Origin: Rhodoferax sp.
GTDB taxonomy: Bacteria; Pseudomonadota; Gammaproteobacteria; Burkholderiales; Burkholderiaceae_C
Assembly: GCF_018780565.1 (NCBI RefSeq)
Contig: NZ_JADMJN010000005.1
Coordinates: 248,001-312,000, forward strand
Reading direction: 5' to 3'
Length of the DNA stretch: 64,000 nt
Made by a program: the position numbers and the translations under genes. Of this stretch, positions 43,294 to 52,629 are shown piece by piece. Numbering within the stretch: position 1 is the first letter of the stretch; every line of letters starts with the position of its first letter. Below the pieces are notes generated by a model. The model saw only the letters and a program-made list of their open reading frames with translations. It searched no databases and had not been told where the DNA came from.

Positions 43294-44751
43294 ATGCGCA
43301 TTGAACACCTGATCAACGGCAAACCCGTCACCGGCAGCCAGTATTTCGAAACCATCAACCCAGCCACGCAAGAGGTGCTCGCAGAAGTGGCCGCCGGTGG
43401 CGCCGCCGAGGTGAACATGGCGGTGCAGGCTGCCAAGGCGGCTTTTCCCGGCTGGGCAGGACGCCCGGCTACGGAGCGCGCAGCCCTGATGCGCAAACTG
43501 GGCGAGCTGATTGCAAAGCATGTGCCGGAGATTGCCCAAACCGAAACCAAAGACACGGGCCAATCCATTGCACAGACCGGCAAGCAACTGGTGCCGCGCG
43601 CGGCGGACAACTTTCAGTACTTTGCCGAGATGTGCACCCGGGTGGACGGTCACACGTACCCCACGCCCACGCACCTGAATTACACGCTGTTTCACCCTGT
43701 GGGTGTGTGTGCACTGATCTCGCCCTGGAACGTGCCTTTCATGACGTCTACCTGGAAGGTCGCACCCTGTCTGGCTTTTGGCAATACGGCGGTGCTGAAG
43801 ATGAGCGAACTCTCGCCCATGACAGCAGCCCGGCTGGGCGAACTGGCCATGGAAGCGGGCATTCCTGCCGGGGTGCTCAACATCGTTCACGGCTACGGCA
43901 AGGATGCTGGCGAGCCCTTGTGCGCACACCCGGACGTGCGGGCCATCTCGTTCACCGGGTCCACCGCCACCGGCAACCGCATTGTGCAGGCCGCAGGTCT
44001 CAAAAAGTTCAGCATGGAACTCGGCGGCAAGAGCCCCTTTGTGATCTTTGCCGATGCCGACCTGGAGCGCGCGCTGGATGCCGCGCTGTTCATGATCTTC
44101 TCCAACAACGGCGAACGCTGCACCGCTGGCTCGCGCATCCTGGTGCAAAGAAGCATTTACGCAGACTTTGCCGCCAAGTTCGCTGCCCGTGCGCAGCGCA
44201 TCACGGTGGGCGATCCACTCGATGAAAAAACCATCATCGGCCCCATGATTTCGCAGGCTCACCTGGCCAAGGTGCGCAGCTACATTGAACTCGGACCCCA
44301 GGAAGGCGCCACACTGCTGTGTGGTGGACTGGACGCGCCGGACCTGCCCGCGCACTTGGCCAGGGGCAACTTCGTCAAGCCCACCGTGTTTGCAGACGTG
44401 GACAACCGCATGAAAATTGCGCAGGACGAAATCTTCGGGCCAGTGGCCTGTCTGATTGCATTTGAAGATGAAGCCGATGCCGTGGCCAAGGCGAACGACA
44501 TTCAATATGGCCTGTCCAGCTACGTCTGGACCGAAAACCTGGGCAAGGCGCATCGGGTGGCTGGCGCCATCGAGGCGGGCATGTGTTTCGTCAACAGCCA
44601 GAACGTGCGCGACCTGCGCCAGCCGTTCGGTGGGACCAAGGCCAGCGGCACGGGGCGCGAAGGTGGCACCTGGAGCCACGAAGTTTTTCTGGAGCCCAAG
44701 AACGTGGCCGTGTCCATGGGGTCGCACCACATTCCGCATTGGGGAGTCTGA
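43294..44751 (+). CDS. hpaE: 5-carboxymethyl-2-hydroxymuconate semialdehyde dehydrogenase
   Basis: 485 residues, aldehyde dehydrogenase superfamily. It has SPWNVPFMTSTWKVAPCLAF (cofactor loop), FTGSTATGNRIVQAAGLKKF, the catalytic Glu in MELGGKSPFVIFADADLERA, the nucleophilic Cys in FSNNGERCTAGSRILVQRS and FGGTKASGTGREGGTWSHEV. It oxidises the ring-cleavage semialdehyde with NAD to 5-carboxymethyl-2-hydroxymuconate. It is between hpaG2 and hpaD in the operon. Confidence 0.95.
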   Translation: MRIEHLINGKPVTGSQYFETINPATQEVLAEVAAGGAAEVNMAVQAAKAAFPGWAGRPATERAALMRKLGELIAKHVPEIAQTETKDTGQSIAQTGKQLVPRAADNFQYFAEMCTRVDGHTYPTPTHLNYTLFHPVGVCALISPWNVPFMTSTWKVAPCLAFGNTAVLKMSELSPMTAARLGELAMEAGIPAGVLNIVHGYGKDAGEPLCAHPDVRAISFTGSTATGNRIVQAAGLKKFSMELGGKSPFVIFADADLERALDAALFMIFSNNGERCTAGSRILVQRSIYADFAAKFAARAQRITVGDPLDEKTIIGPMISQAHLAKVRSYIELGPQEGATLLCGGLDAPDLPAHLARGNFVKPTVFADVDNRMKIAQDEIFGPVACLIAFEDEADAVAKANDIQYGLSSYVWTENLGKAHRVAGAIEAGMCFVNSQNVRDLRQPFGGTKASGTGREGGTWSHEVFLEPKNVAVSMGSHHIPHWGV

Positions 44752-44753
44752 TC

Positions 44754-45677
44754 ATGGGAAAGCTCGCACTGGTAGCCAAGGTCACGCATGTGCCCTCGAT
44801 GTACCTTTCGGAACTTGAGGGACCGCGCAAAGGCACACGACAGGATGCCATTGACGGCCACCAGGAAATTGGGCGGCGTTGCCGCGCACTGGGCGTAGAC
44901 ACCATGGTTGTCTTTGATACGCACTGGCTGGTCAATGCCAATTACCACCTGAACTGTGCGCCCCACTTCAAGGGTTTGTACACCAGCAATGAGTTGCCTC
45001 ACTTCATCGCCAACCTGCCGTTCGAGTGCCCCGGCAACCCCGCACTGGGGCAGTTGCTGGCCCGGGTTTGCGTGGAGCACGGCGTTGAGACGCTGGCGCA
45101 CCACACCACCACGCTGAACCCGGAGTACGGCACGCTGGTGCCCATGCGCTACATGAATGCCGATCAGCACTTCAAGGCGATCTCGGTATCTGCGCTGTGC
45201 ACTGCGCATTACCTCAACGACAGCGCCCGCCTGGGCTGGGCGATGCGCAAAGCGGTGGAAGATCACTATGACGGCACGGTCGCTTTTCTGGCCAGTGGCT
45301 CGCTCAGCCACCGCTTCGCGCAAAACGGCCTGGCCCCGGAGTTTGCCTTCAAGGTATGGAGTCCTTTTCTGGAGCAACTGGACCACCATGTGCTTGGCAT
45401 GTGGCAGACCGGCCAGTGGCGTGATTTCTGCGCCATGTTGCCCGAGTACGCATCCAAAGGACATGGCGAAGGCTTCATGCACGACACCGCCATGATGCTG
45501 GGCGCACTCGGTTGGTCCGAGTACGAGGGGCGGGCAGAGCTTGTCACGCCTTACTTCGGCGCGTCGGGCACCGGCCAGATCAATGCGGTGTTTCCGGTCA
45601 CCCCCGTCAGTGGCGCGATGATCCCGCCCGCGCAGGCTTCCTCCGCTGCGGGCTACCAGGCCTTCAGCCGTTTGTAG
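44754..45677 (+). CDS. hpaD: 3,4-dihydroxyphenylacetate 2,3-dioxygenase (LigB-type)
   Basis: 307 residues from ATG 44754, with GGGGAG 7 bp upstream; it starts 2 bp after the hpaE stop. Class III extradiol dioxygenase: GKLALVAKVTHVPSMYLSEL with the first metal His, GVDTMVVFDTHWLVNANYHL, CVEHGVETLAHHTTTLNPEY, FLASGSLSHRFAQNG and GEGFMHDTAMMLGALGWSEY. It opens the homoprotocatechuate ring next to the hydroxyls using Fe(II) and O2. It is the LigB family type seen in E. coli, not the vicinal-oxygen-chelate type of Gram-positives. Confidence 0.95.
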   Translation: MGKLALVAKVTHVPSMYLSELEGPRKGTRQDAIDGHQEIGRRCRALGVDTMVVFDTHWLVNANYHLNCAPHFKGLYTSNELPHFIANLPFECPGNPALGQLLARVCVEHGVETLAHHTTTLNPEYGTLVPMRYMNADQHFKAISVSALCTAHYLNDSARLGWAMRKAVEDHYDGTVAFLASGSLSHRFAQNGLAPEFAFKVWSPFLEQLDHHVLGMWQTGQWRDFCAMLPEYASKGHGEGFMHDTAMMLGALGWSEYEGRAELVTPYFGASGTGQINAVFPVTPVSGAMIPPAQASSAAGYQAFSRL

Positions 45678-45689
45678 AAAGACACGGCC

Positions 45690-46136
45690 ATGCCGCACCT
45701 GCTCATTCTTTACACCGCCAACCTTGATCGACCTGCGCAGGAAGGCGGCAGTGACATGAGCGCTTTGTGCCGCGCGCTGGCCGACACCATGCTGGGCGCA
45801 CGCGACGAGGCTGGCGAGGTGGTGTTTCCGCCCGGTGGCGTTCGCGTGCTGGCCTACCCGGCTGCCCACCATGCCGTGGCCGACGGTGGCGCTGCAGCCC
45901 TGGCCACCGGTCAATCCGGTGACTATGCGTTTGTGTACCTGAACCTTCGCATGGGGCGTGGCCGCAGCGCGGCTGTGCATGAAGGTGTGGGCCGGGCCTT
46001 GGAGGCCTGTGCCAAGGCGCACTTCGCCCCGCAACTGGCGGCACGGCCCATCGGTATCACGCTGCAGATTGACGAAGGCCCCGAAGTCTTTGATGCCAAG
46101 AACAGTTCTCTGCACCCCTTGTTCAAGAAAGAGTGA
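45690..46136 (+). CDS. hpaF: 5-carboxymethyl-2-hydroxymuconate delta-isomerase
   Basis: 148 residues, tautomerase superfamily. The N-terminal Pro follows the start Met (MPHLLILYTANLDR), as required for the catalytic base. The family segments DMSALCRALADTMLGARDE, GVRVLAYPAAHHAVADG and FVYLNLRMGRGRSAAVHEGV are present. It isomerises the HpaE product to 5-oxopent-3-ene-1,2,5-tricarboxylate. It is 12 bp after hpaD and 3 bp before hpaH. Confidence 0.92.
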   Translation: MPHLLILYTANLDRPAQEGGSDMSALCRALADTMLGARDEAGEVVFPPGGVRVLAYPAAHHAVADGGAAALATGQSGDYAFVYLNLRMGRGRSAAVHEGVGRALEACAKAHFAPQLAARPIGITLQIDEGPEVFDAKNSSLHPLFKKE

Positions 46137-46139
46137 GCC

Positions 46140-46955
46140 ATGCTCGACAACACCGTCATCGAACAACTTGCCGCCGAGTTGCAGCAGTCTCAACAAAGTG
46201 GGGTGCAGGTGGAGCACTTCTCCAGGCGCTTTCCGGGCATCACCACGGAAGACGGCTACCGCATCAGCCGTGCCTGGGTGGCGCAGCAGATTGCAGCGGG
46301 TGCAAAGGTCATCGGCCACAAGATCGGTCTGACCAGCCGCGCCATGCAAATCGCCAGCCAGATCACCGAACCGGACTACGGTACCTTGCTGGACCACATG
46401 CGCTTTGAATGCACGCCGGGCCAGGTGCTCAACATTCCCGCCGCGCGCTTCATTGCACCGCGGGTCGAAGTCGAGCTGGCCTTTGTGCTGAAGGCCCCGC
46501 TGCAGGGACCCCACGTGGATATGGCGCAGGTGCTGGCGGCCACTGACTACGTGACCCCGGCTGTTGAGATCATCGACGCGCGCATTGAACAGTTCGACCG
46601 CCACACCAGGGTCATGCGCAAGGTGTTTGACACGATCAGCGATAACGCTGCCAACGCCGGCATTGTGCTGGGTGGCGCGAAGGTGGACCCGCGCAGTGTG
46701 GACCTGCCCTGGTGCGGCGCCATCCTGCGGCAAAACGGCGTGGTCGAGGAGACAGGTCTTGCCGCCGGTGTGCAAGGTCACCCGGCCATCGGCATCGCCT
46801 GGCTGGCCAACAAGCTGGCGCCTTGGGGTGAAACGCTGAAAGCCGGGCACGTCGTGTTGGCCGGCTCTTTTACCCGTCCCGTGGCTGCCCAGGTGGGCGA
46901 CTCCTTCGAGGCTGACTACGGCCCGCTGGGTTGCCTGCGTTTTCAGTTTGTCTGA
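46140..46955 (+). CDS. hpaH: 2-oxo-hept-3-ene-1,7-dioate hydratase
   Basis: 271 residues, hydratase/decarboxylase (MhpD-like) family: [80 protein letters not shown] with metal-binding ExE, and [15 protein letters not shown]. It adds water to the dienoate, giving the substrate of HpaI. It is followed by a class II aldolase gene 10 bp later rather than directly by hpaI. Confidence 0.94.
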   Translation: MLDNTVIEQLAAELQQSQQSGVQVEHFSRRFPGITTEDGYRISRAWVAQQIAAGAKVIGHKIGLTSRAMQIASQITEPDYGTLLDHMRFECTPGQVLNIPAARFIAPRVEVELAFVLKAPLQGPHVDMAQVLAATDYVTPAVEIIDARIEQFDRHTRVMRKVFDTISDNAANAGIVLGGAKVDPRSVDLPWCGAILRQNGVVEETGLAAGVQGHPAIGIAWLANKLAPWGETLKAGHVVLAGSFTRPVAAQVGDSFEADYGPLGCLRFQFV

Positions 46956-46965
46956 GGAGAGTGCC

Positions 46966-47727
46966 ATGAGCCAGGCTTTCATACGCCCCCTTCGCTGCAC
47001 AGAGGCTGAATGGGCTGCGCGCGTCCAGCTTGCTGCCTGCTACCGCATCTTTGCCCATCTGGGCTGGGCCGAACTGATCTACAACCATATTTCACTTCGC
47101 GTTCCCGGCGAAGACGGGCATTTCCTGATCAACCCCTTTGGCCTGCACTACACCGAGGTCACGGCGTCCAATCTGGTCAAGGTGGATGGGGACGGCAACA
47201 TCATGGGCCACAGCGACTGGCCCATCAACCCGGCGGGCTTCACCTTTCACGGCGCCATTCACGCCACGCTGCCCGATGCGCATTGCGTGATGCATGTGCA
47301 CACCACGCCCACCATGGCCGTGTGCTGCCTGAAAGACGGGCTCTCGTTCACCAATTTTTATGCTGCACAACTGTGGGGCCAGGTGGCCTACCACGACTTT
47401 GAAGGTATCACGGTACACCGCGAAGAAGGAACGCGCATCCTGGCCAGCGCCGGCGGAAAACGTGTACTGCTGTTGCGCAACCACGGGCCTGTGGTGATGG
47501 GCCGCACGCTGGCACAGGCCTTCAACCTGATGTGGCTGGTGCAGCGCGCCTGCGAAATTCAGGTGGCTTCGCAGGCGCTGGGTGTTCTCCAGCCCATATC
47601 GGAGGCTGCTTTGCAGGCATGTGTGAGAGACTCGCTCAACTTCAACCTCAACTTCGGTGCGGGTGAGGATTCGTTCGCTGCCATGCAGCGTTTGATCGAC
47701 CGCATTGACCCTGGCTACAGAGCCTGA
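46966..47727 (+). CDS. Class II aldolase/adducin family protein inside the hpa operon
   Basis: 253 residues from ATG 46966, with GAGGAGA 5-6 bp upstream. Zn-dependent class II aldolase/adducin fold: RIFAHLGWAELIYNHISLRV, FTFHGAIHATLPDAHCVMHV with HxH metal ligands (CVMHVHTTP), VLLLRNHGPVVMGRTLAQAF with the third His, and FNLMWLVQRACEIQVASQAL. Many such genes act on sugar phosphates or short oxo acids; the reaction here is unknown. It is not a standard step of the Hpa route, whose aldolase (HpaI) is encoded next. Confidence 0.88.
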   Translation: MSQAFIRPLRCTEAEWAARVQLAACYRIFAHLGWAELIYNHISLRVPGEDGHFLINPFGLHYTEVTASNLVKVDGDGNIMGHSDWPINPAGFTFHGAIHATLPDAHCVMHVHTTPTMAVCCLKDGLSFTNFYAAQLWGQVAYHDFEGITVHREEGTRILASAGGKRVLLLRNHGPVVMGRTLAQAFNLMWLVQRACEIQVASQALGVLQPISEAALQACVRDSLNFNLNFGAGEDSFAAMQRLIDRIDPGYRA

Positions 47728-47746
47728 CGGCATCTATTTCTCCTGA

Positions 47747-48559
47747 ATGATCATGCAGATTCCACACAACACATTTCGCGATGCACTGCGCGCCGGACAG
47801 GCACAAATTGGCTGCTGGGTTGGTTTCGCCGATACCGGCGTAGCCGAAGCCCTGGCTGGCTGCGGTTTTGACTGGCTGTTGCTGGACGGGGAGCATGGTC
47901 CCAACAATCCTCGCACCGTGCTCGACCAGCTGCGGGCGCTTGCGCCTTATCCGGTGCAGGCGGTGGTGCGCCCCGTACAAGCCGACGTGGCACTGGTCAA
48001 GCAGTACCTGGATGTAGGCGCGCAGACACTGCTGATCCCCATGGTTGACACGCCCGAACAAGCGGCCCTCATGGTTCAAGCCATGCGCTATGCGCCCGAT
48101 GGCATCCGGGGCATGGGCGCTGCGTTGGCGCGGGCCTCGCGCTGGAACCAGATTGAAGATTACGTTCACCATGCCAATGATCAAATGTGCCTGCTGGTGC
48201 AGGCCGAGACGACATTGGCGCTCAAAAACCTGCACGCCATTGCGCACACCGAGCATGTGGATGGCGTGTTTTTTGGTCCAGCCGACCTGTCCGCCTCCAT
48301 GGGTTTCCGCGGTCAGCCCAATCACCCGGAAGTGCAAAAAGCCATTCTGGACGGCATAGCGACCGTGCGCGCGGCGGGCAAGGCTGCCGGCATCCTGATG
48401 ACCGACAAAAAGCTGGCCCAAATCTACCTGGACGCAGGCGCACTGTTTGTCGCCGTGGGGGTGGACACCACCTTGCTGGTCCGCGCCGCCACTGACTTAG
48501 CGCAGAGCTTTCGCGGTCCCGATTCAGCCAAGCCCTTGCGCCAGAGCACGGGATACTGA
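47747..48559 (+). CDS. hpaI: 4-hydroxy-2-oxoheptanedioate aldolase
   Basis: 270 residues (ATG 47753 is an alternative start two codons later). HpcH/HpaI aldolase family: [40 protein letters not shown] with catalytic His, [20 protein letters not shown] with the Arg that binds pyruvate, [20 protein letters not shown], metal-binding Glu in [13 protein letters not shown], and [13 protein letters not shown]. It splits the last intermediate to pyruvate and succinic semialdehyde. It is the final gene of the operon and converges on mltB. Confidence 0.94.
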   Translation: MIMQIPHNTFRDALRAGQAQIGCWVGFADTGVAEALAGCGFDWLLLDGEHGPNNPRTVLDQLRALAPYPVQAVVRPVQADVALVKQYLDVGAQTLLIPMVDTPEQAALMVQAMRYAPDGIRGMGAALARASRWNQIEDYVHHANDQMCLLVQAETTLALKNLHAIAHTEHVDGVFFGPADLSASMGFRGQPNHPEVQKAILDGIATVRAAGKAAGILMTDKKLAQIYLDAGALFVAVGVDTTLLVRAATDLAQSFRGPDSAKPLRQSTGY

Positions 48560-48584
48560 GCGGCGTTTGTGGGGAGACTCGCCC

Positions 48585-49676
48585 TCAGCGGCGATGGGCG
48601 GCGGCAACGGCCTGGCCCAGCTCGATCACGGCCAGCGCGTAGTAGCTGCTCCAGTTGTAGCGCGTGATGGCGTAAAAATTCTCTGTGCCTGCCACATAGC
48701 TTGGCGCAGCGTCGCCGTTTTGCAATTCGACCAGCGCCAGGGGGCCTTTGTGCTGCAGGGCAGCGCCCTCAAGCACTGCGCCTTTCGAGACGAAACCCGC
48801 CACGTTGAAGGTGGGCAGGATATCGGGCGCGAGCAAGGCTTCTTTGTCCAGCTTGCTGGTGTCAAAGCTCACCGGGTAATGCGTGGGCATGCCGGGCTGC
48901 CAGTTGAATGCCTTGAAATAGTTGGCCACCGAGCCGATCACGTCAGCTGCGCTGTTGAACAAGTCCACCTTGCCGTCACCATCGAAGTCCACCGCGTACT
49001 TCACCCAGCTTGACGGCATGAACTGGGGCATGCCCATGGCCCCGGCGAAGCTGCCGCGCAGGCTCAAGGGGTCCACGCTCGTGCGATGGGTCAGGCTGAG
49101 GAATTGTTCGAGTTCGCCTTTGAAAAACTCTGTGCGCTCTTTGGTTCGGGGGTGGTTGGTTGGGAAGTCAAAGGCCAGCGTGGTTAAAGCATCGATCACG
49201 CGAAAGGTGCCGACCTGCTGGCCATAGATGGTTTCCACCCCGATGATGCCCACGATGATTTCGGCCGGCACGCCAGTTTCGGCTTCCGCGCGGGCTAGCG
49301 TCTCGCGGTTGTCCTGCCAGAACCTGACGCCGGCTGCAATGCGGACCGGGTCAATGAAGCGGCTGCGGTACACAGCCCAGTTCTTGGGCGTGCCTGCGGG
49401 CGGTGGCTGGATGAACTTGGCCACCTGGGGCAGGTAACGGGCCTGGCCCAGGGTGGCGCGAACCCATTGGGGGTCCAGGTCCCGGCGCGCGGCAATGTCA
49501 TCGGCGGCCTGCATGGCGTCGGCGCGCTGCGCATAGGCCGGGCCTGGCAATGCCGGCTGGCGGGCTTGTCGCGAGTGTGCCAGCTTTTTCTTGGAGGCTT
49601 TTGCTGCACTGGCCCCCGTGGCGATTGCACAGGTAGCTATAAAAATAGTAGCAATGAGGTAGGGCTTGGAAATCAC
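48585..49676 (-). CDS. Lytic murein transglycosylase B-type
   Basis: 363 residues, GTG start at 49676 overlapping the stop of the upstream transglutaminase gene (GTGA). The signal peptide at residues 1-25 has a hydrophobic core (LIATIFIATCAIA) built from a copy of the 17-bp repeat. The SLT_2/MltB catalytic domain contains the catalytic Glu in IIGVETIYGQQVGTFRVIDA, and GSFAGAMGMPQFMPSSWVKY and YAVDFDGDGKVDLFNSAADV. It cleaves peptidoglycan to 1,6-anhydromuropeptides in the periplasm. It ends the leftward moxR-DUF58-transglutaminase group. Confidence 0.93.
   Translation of the reverse strand: MISKPYLIATIFIATCAIATGASAAKASKKKLAHSRQARQPALPGPAYAQRADAMQAADDIAARRDLDPQWVRATLGQARYLPQVAKFIQPPPAGTPKNWAVYRSRFIDPVRIAAGVRFWQDNRETLARAEAETGVPAEIIVGIIGVETIYGQQVGTFRVIDALTTLAFDFPTNHPRTKERTEFFKGELEQFLSLTHRTSVDPLSLRGSFAGAMGMPQFMPSSWVKYAVDFDGDGKVDLFNSAADVIGSVANYFKAFNWQPGMPTHYPVSFDTSKLDKEALLAPDILPTFNVAGFVSKGAVLEGAALQHKGPLALVELQNGDAAPSYVAGTENFYAITRYNWSSYYALAVIELGQAVAAAHRR
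49636..49652. repeat. 17-bp dispersed repeat, copy 5
   Basis: GCTATAAAAATAGTAGC on the + strand. On the coding (minus) strand it reads GCTACTATTTTTATAGC and encodes ATIFIA, residues 9-14 of the MltB-type signal peptide. Confidence 0.65.
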
Positions 49677-51685
49677 GGGGACAGTGTCAGTTGTTTGAGT
49701 TCGCGTTGCAGTTTAACGAGGGTGGCGTGCTTGCCGCCGCTTGCGCCATAGCGCTGCGCTTCCAGGCGCAGCAGCCAGTCGTGCAGGGCCATTGCCTGCG
49801 GATTATTCCGGCCTAGTTGTTCCAGCATTTGCTCGGCCATGCGCCGGGGCGGGCTGTGGGGGGCGAGTGCCACGCCCGCCTTCTGAAGCTTGCGCGCCGC
49901 CCTGTCCAGCAGTCGCAGCCAGGGGTCCTGGCGATGGCGCTCCCAAAGGGTCCAGGCTGCGGCGCACAGGCTGGCAACCACTACCACGCCGATCAACACC
50001 AGACCGAGGTCTTCCCAGCTGGGCGATTCAAAACCGATGTTCTTCAGCAAGTCGAGCTGTTTGCCCTGGGTGTAATTCAGCACCCATTGGTTCCAGCCAT
50101 TGTTGACGGCATCCCACATGGCGCGCAGGTTCAGCGCAAAAGCCGGGCTGACGCTGCCCAGCAAGGCGCTGGCAATGGCGCCGCGTGGCGCCTGCAAGCG
50201 CTGCAAGCTTCCGGTGCGCCCCGGTGCCACGGCGGAAGTCGGGTCCACCCGGACCCAGCCACGTCCGGCCAGCCAGACTTCGGTCCAGGCATGGGCGTCG
50301 CTCTGGCGCACCGTCCAGAAGCCGTCCACCGTGTTTCTGTCGCCCCCCTGGTAGCCGGTGACGATGCGGGCGGGTATGTCCAGCGCGCGCATCAGAATGA
50401 CAAAGCTCGACGCAATGTGCTCGCAAAAGCCCTCCTTGCGGTCAAACCAGAATTCGTCGGCTGTGTGCTGGCCAAAGACGCCAGGTTCCAGTGTGTAGGT
50501 GTAGCCACCGCTGCGCAGGCGTTGCAGCACGGCTTGCACCAGCTGGCCGTGATCAGCGGTGGCCAGGGCCGGGTCGCGTCGCAACTCGGCAGCCAGGGCC
50601 AGTGTGCGGGGGTTGAAGCCCGGCGGCAGATTCACATAGTCTTGCAGTCCGACCTCAGTCTTTGCCGGGCCGTGAGAGAAGTTCGGGTAGCTTTGGGCGC
50701 TGTAGCGCACCAGGTCTGAGATTGGACGCTCGGTCTGCCATTGCAGCTCGGAGGTCATGGTGGCGTCAAAGCCGGGCAGGACGGGTTTGGCCGGGCTGGC
50801 ATCGAGCACCAGCAGCCAGGGGCGGTGGTTGGGCTCCAGGGTGACCGTGTACCGGATCGGCGCGCCCTGCACCTGCAAGTTGGCGGTGGGCTGCAGCCGG
50901 GGTGGGAAACTGGAGCGCAGGGTACGCCAGTCGCGCCCATCGAAGGTCGACAGTACCGGGCCGCGAAAGTACAAATCGGACTGTCGTGGTGGCGCACCCT
51001 CAAAGCGGATGCGCATGGCAATGCTGTCGTCCAGCGCCAGACTGGCGATGGTGCCCACTTGCATGGTGGCGGACAGGCCGCTACGCCCGGCCATGCCGTC
51101 GCTCGGAATACCCCACAGCGGGGCTACCCGGGGGAACAGCACGAACAGCACCGCCATGATGGGCGCGCCCAGCAGCGCCATCCAGCCCGCGGTTTTGGCG
51201 GCCTGCAACAGGGGCGGCTTGCCCACCGGCATGTGGGCGTTGACCAGTGCGGTGAGCAGCCCCAGCAAGGCCACCAGCATCGCAGCCGCGGTGAGCAGCG
51301 ATTGCGAAAAAAAGAAGTTGGTCAGCATCGTGAAGAAGCTGAGGAAAAAGATCACGAAGGCATCGCGCCTGGCGCGCAATTCCAGCGTCTTCAAGGCCAG
51401 CAACACCACAACCAGGGTCACCCCGGCATCGCGCCCCAGCAACGTTTTGTGTGTGAACAGGGTGGCCGCCACGGTCACGATCAGCAGCGCCAACAGCCAC
51501 CACCGGGAAGGCAGGGGCTTGACGGTGAAGGCCAGCCAGCCCCGCCACAGCAGCACAGCCGCCGCCAGCGCACTGCACCACATCGGCAGCTGGCTGACCT
51601 GCGGCATGAGCACCCAGGCGATCACGAACAGCAGGAACAGGGTGTCGCGGCTGTCGCGGGGCAGTTTGCTCAGGCGGTTCAGCAT
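49673..51685 (-). CDS. DUF3488/transglutaminase-like membrane protein (TgpA type)
   Basis: 670 residues from ATG 51685; the open frame extends to 51865, but that part lies entirely within the DUF58 gene. About six N-terminal membrane helices (DUF3488 region, to ~190) come first. A periplasmic domain with the transglutaminase-like triad follows: Cys in EGFCEHIASSFVILMRALDI, His and Asp in SDAHAWTEVWLAGRGWVRVD. Then a further membrane helix (LVLIGVVVVASLCAAAW) and a short C-terminal cytosolic part (DUF4129-like). It is probably involved in envelope protein or peptidoglycan-linked chemistry. It overlaps DUF58 by 7 bp and mltB by 4 bp. Confidence 0.92.
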   Translation of the reverse strand: MLNRLSKLPRDSRDTLFLLFVIAWVLMPQVSQLPMWCSALAAAVLLWRGWLAFTVKPLPSRWWLLALLIVTVAATLFTHKTLLGRDAGVTLVVVLLALKTLELRARRDAFVIFFLSFFTMLTNFFFSQSLLTAAAMLVALLGLLTALVNAHMPVGKPPLLQAAKTAGWMALLGAPIMAVLFVLFPRVAPLWGIPSDGMAGRSGLSATMQVGTIASLALDDSIAMRIRFEGAPPRQSDLYFRGPVLSTFDGRDWRTLRSSFPPRLQPTANLQVQGAPIRYTVTLEPNHRPWLLVLDASPAKPVLPGFDATMTSELQWQTERPISDLVRYSAQSYPNFSHGPAKTEVGLQDYVNLPPGFNPRTLALAAELRRDPALATADHGQLVQAVLQRLRSGGYTYTLEPGVFGQHTADEFWFDRKEGFCEHIASSFVILMRALDIPARIVTGYQGGDRNTVDGFWTVRQSDAHAWTEVWLAGRGWVRVDPTSAVAPGRTGSLQRLQAPRGAIASALLGSVSPAFALNLRAMWDAVNNGWNQWVLNYTQGKQLDLLKNIGFESPSWEDLGLVLIGVVVVASLCAAAWTLWERHRQDPWLRLLDRAARKLQKAGVALAPHSPPRRMAEQMLEQLGRNNPQAMALHDWLLRLEAQRYGASGGKHATLVKLQRELKQLTLSP

Positions 51686-52629
51686 AGGGCCAGCGCCTCC
51701 AGGCATCTTCTCTTGTGACCCTCGCCGCTGGCCGGCTTGATTTCCTGCGCGCTCAGGCGCAGGCCATAGCTCAGCCCCTGCTTCTCTGCCATCAGCACCC
51801 AGGCACACAGGCGGGACAGTTGTTGCTCGGCATGGCCCGTGCCGGTGTGCTGCTGGTCCAGCCACAGCTCAAAACGCTGCACCTGTTGGGCGTCACGGCT
51901 GACCAGTTCGTCGGCTTTGGCAGTCTTTTTCCAGACCACCAGTTTCAGGGGGTCGCCCCTGCGGTAAGCGCGCACGCCATCGTATTCGCCGCTGGCCTGT
52001 TGCCGGGCCGAGGCCGCGCCACCGGACCGGGGCTCGCCCTGCGGCAGGGGCGGTGGATAAGGTTCCGGCGCCGGGTAGACGAGGACCTGGGCAGCGGGGC
52101 GCCACACCGTCCATACCCTGAAGGTACCGAGCGGAAAACGCGTCTCGGCCGTCAGCGTTGGCACCCGGTGCAGGCCACGTCGCACCGGCTTGAAGGCAAT
52201 GTGCACGGTGGCGCTGCCCTGCGCCGGCACATCAGTCCAAACCCAGTGGTCCGATCCCATCACGGCCAGCCCGATGCCGTGCCGGATGCTGCGCCGCAGG
52301 TTTTGCAGGTTGATGCCAATAATGGCACTGGCCCCCGCAAATTGGGCGTCAGGCGCTATCAAATTCATCGTTAATCCACGCAGCGTGCCGTGGCACACAT
52401 GCATGCCCACCACGGCACTGCCGGCCAGCAGAAAGGTCAGCAGATAGCCCAGATTGAGCTGGTAGTTGATGGATGCCACCAGCAGCACCAGGATCGTGGC
52501 ACCCAGCATGAAGCCGGGGCCCGTGGGCAGGATGTAGACATTGCGTTGGGTCAGGGCCGTGGTGTCGCGCAGCGGCAAGCGGGCCTCGAACCAGCGCTGA
52601 AGTCGCTCCCGGACATTGAAAACACTCAC
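51679..52629 (-). CDS. DUF58 domain protein
   Basis: 316 residues. Two N-terminal membrane helices (GFMLGATILVLLVASINYQL, LGYLLTFLLAGSAVVGMHVC) lead into the DUF58 core with GEYDGVRAYRRGDPLKLVVW and KKTAKADELVSRD, the family hallmark. DUF58 proteins occur as constant partners of MoxR ATPases and TgpA-like proteins, which is the arrangement here. It overlaps moxR upstream by 4 bp and the transglutaminase gene downstream. A degenerate 17-bp repeat may lie at 52355-52371 (core intact, end changed). Confidence 0.92.
   Translation of the reverse strand: MSVFNVRERLQRWFEARLPLRDTTALTQRNVYILPTGPGFMLGATILVLLVASINYQLNLGYLLTFLLAGSAVVGMHVCHGTLRGLTMNLIAPDAQFAGASAIIGINLQNLRRSIRHGIGLAVMGSDHWVWTDVPAQGSATVHIAFKPVRRGLHRVPTLTAETRFPLGTFRVWTVWRPAAQVLVYPAPEPYPPPLPQGEPRSGGAASARQQASGEYDGVRAYRRGDPLKLVVWKKTAKADELVSRDAQQVQRFELWLDQQHTGTGHAEQQLSRLCAWVLMAEKQGLSYGLRLSAQEIKPASGEGHKRRCLEALALC

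Noticed and set aside
44520..47000. 826-codon open frame on the minus strand opposite hpaD-hpaF-hpaH
   Set aside because: It is antisense to well-recognised hpa genes; its translation is His/Arg/Gly/Gln-rich without any family text, as expected from third-position GC bias.
50694..50710. GCT-N11-AGC match in the transglutaminase gene
   Set aside because: The core is GC-rich and encodes family-plausible residues; it fits the end spacing by chance and lacks the AT-rich core of the repeat.
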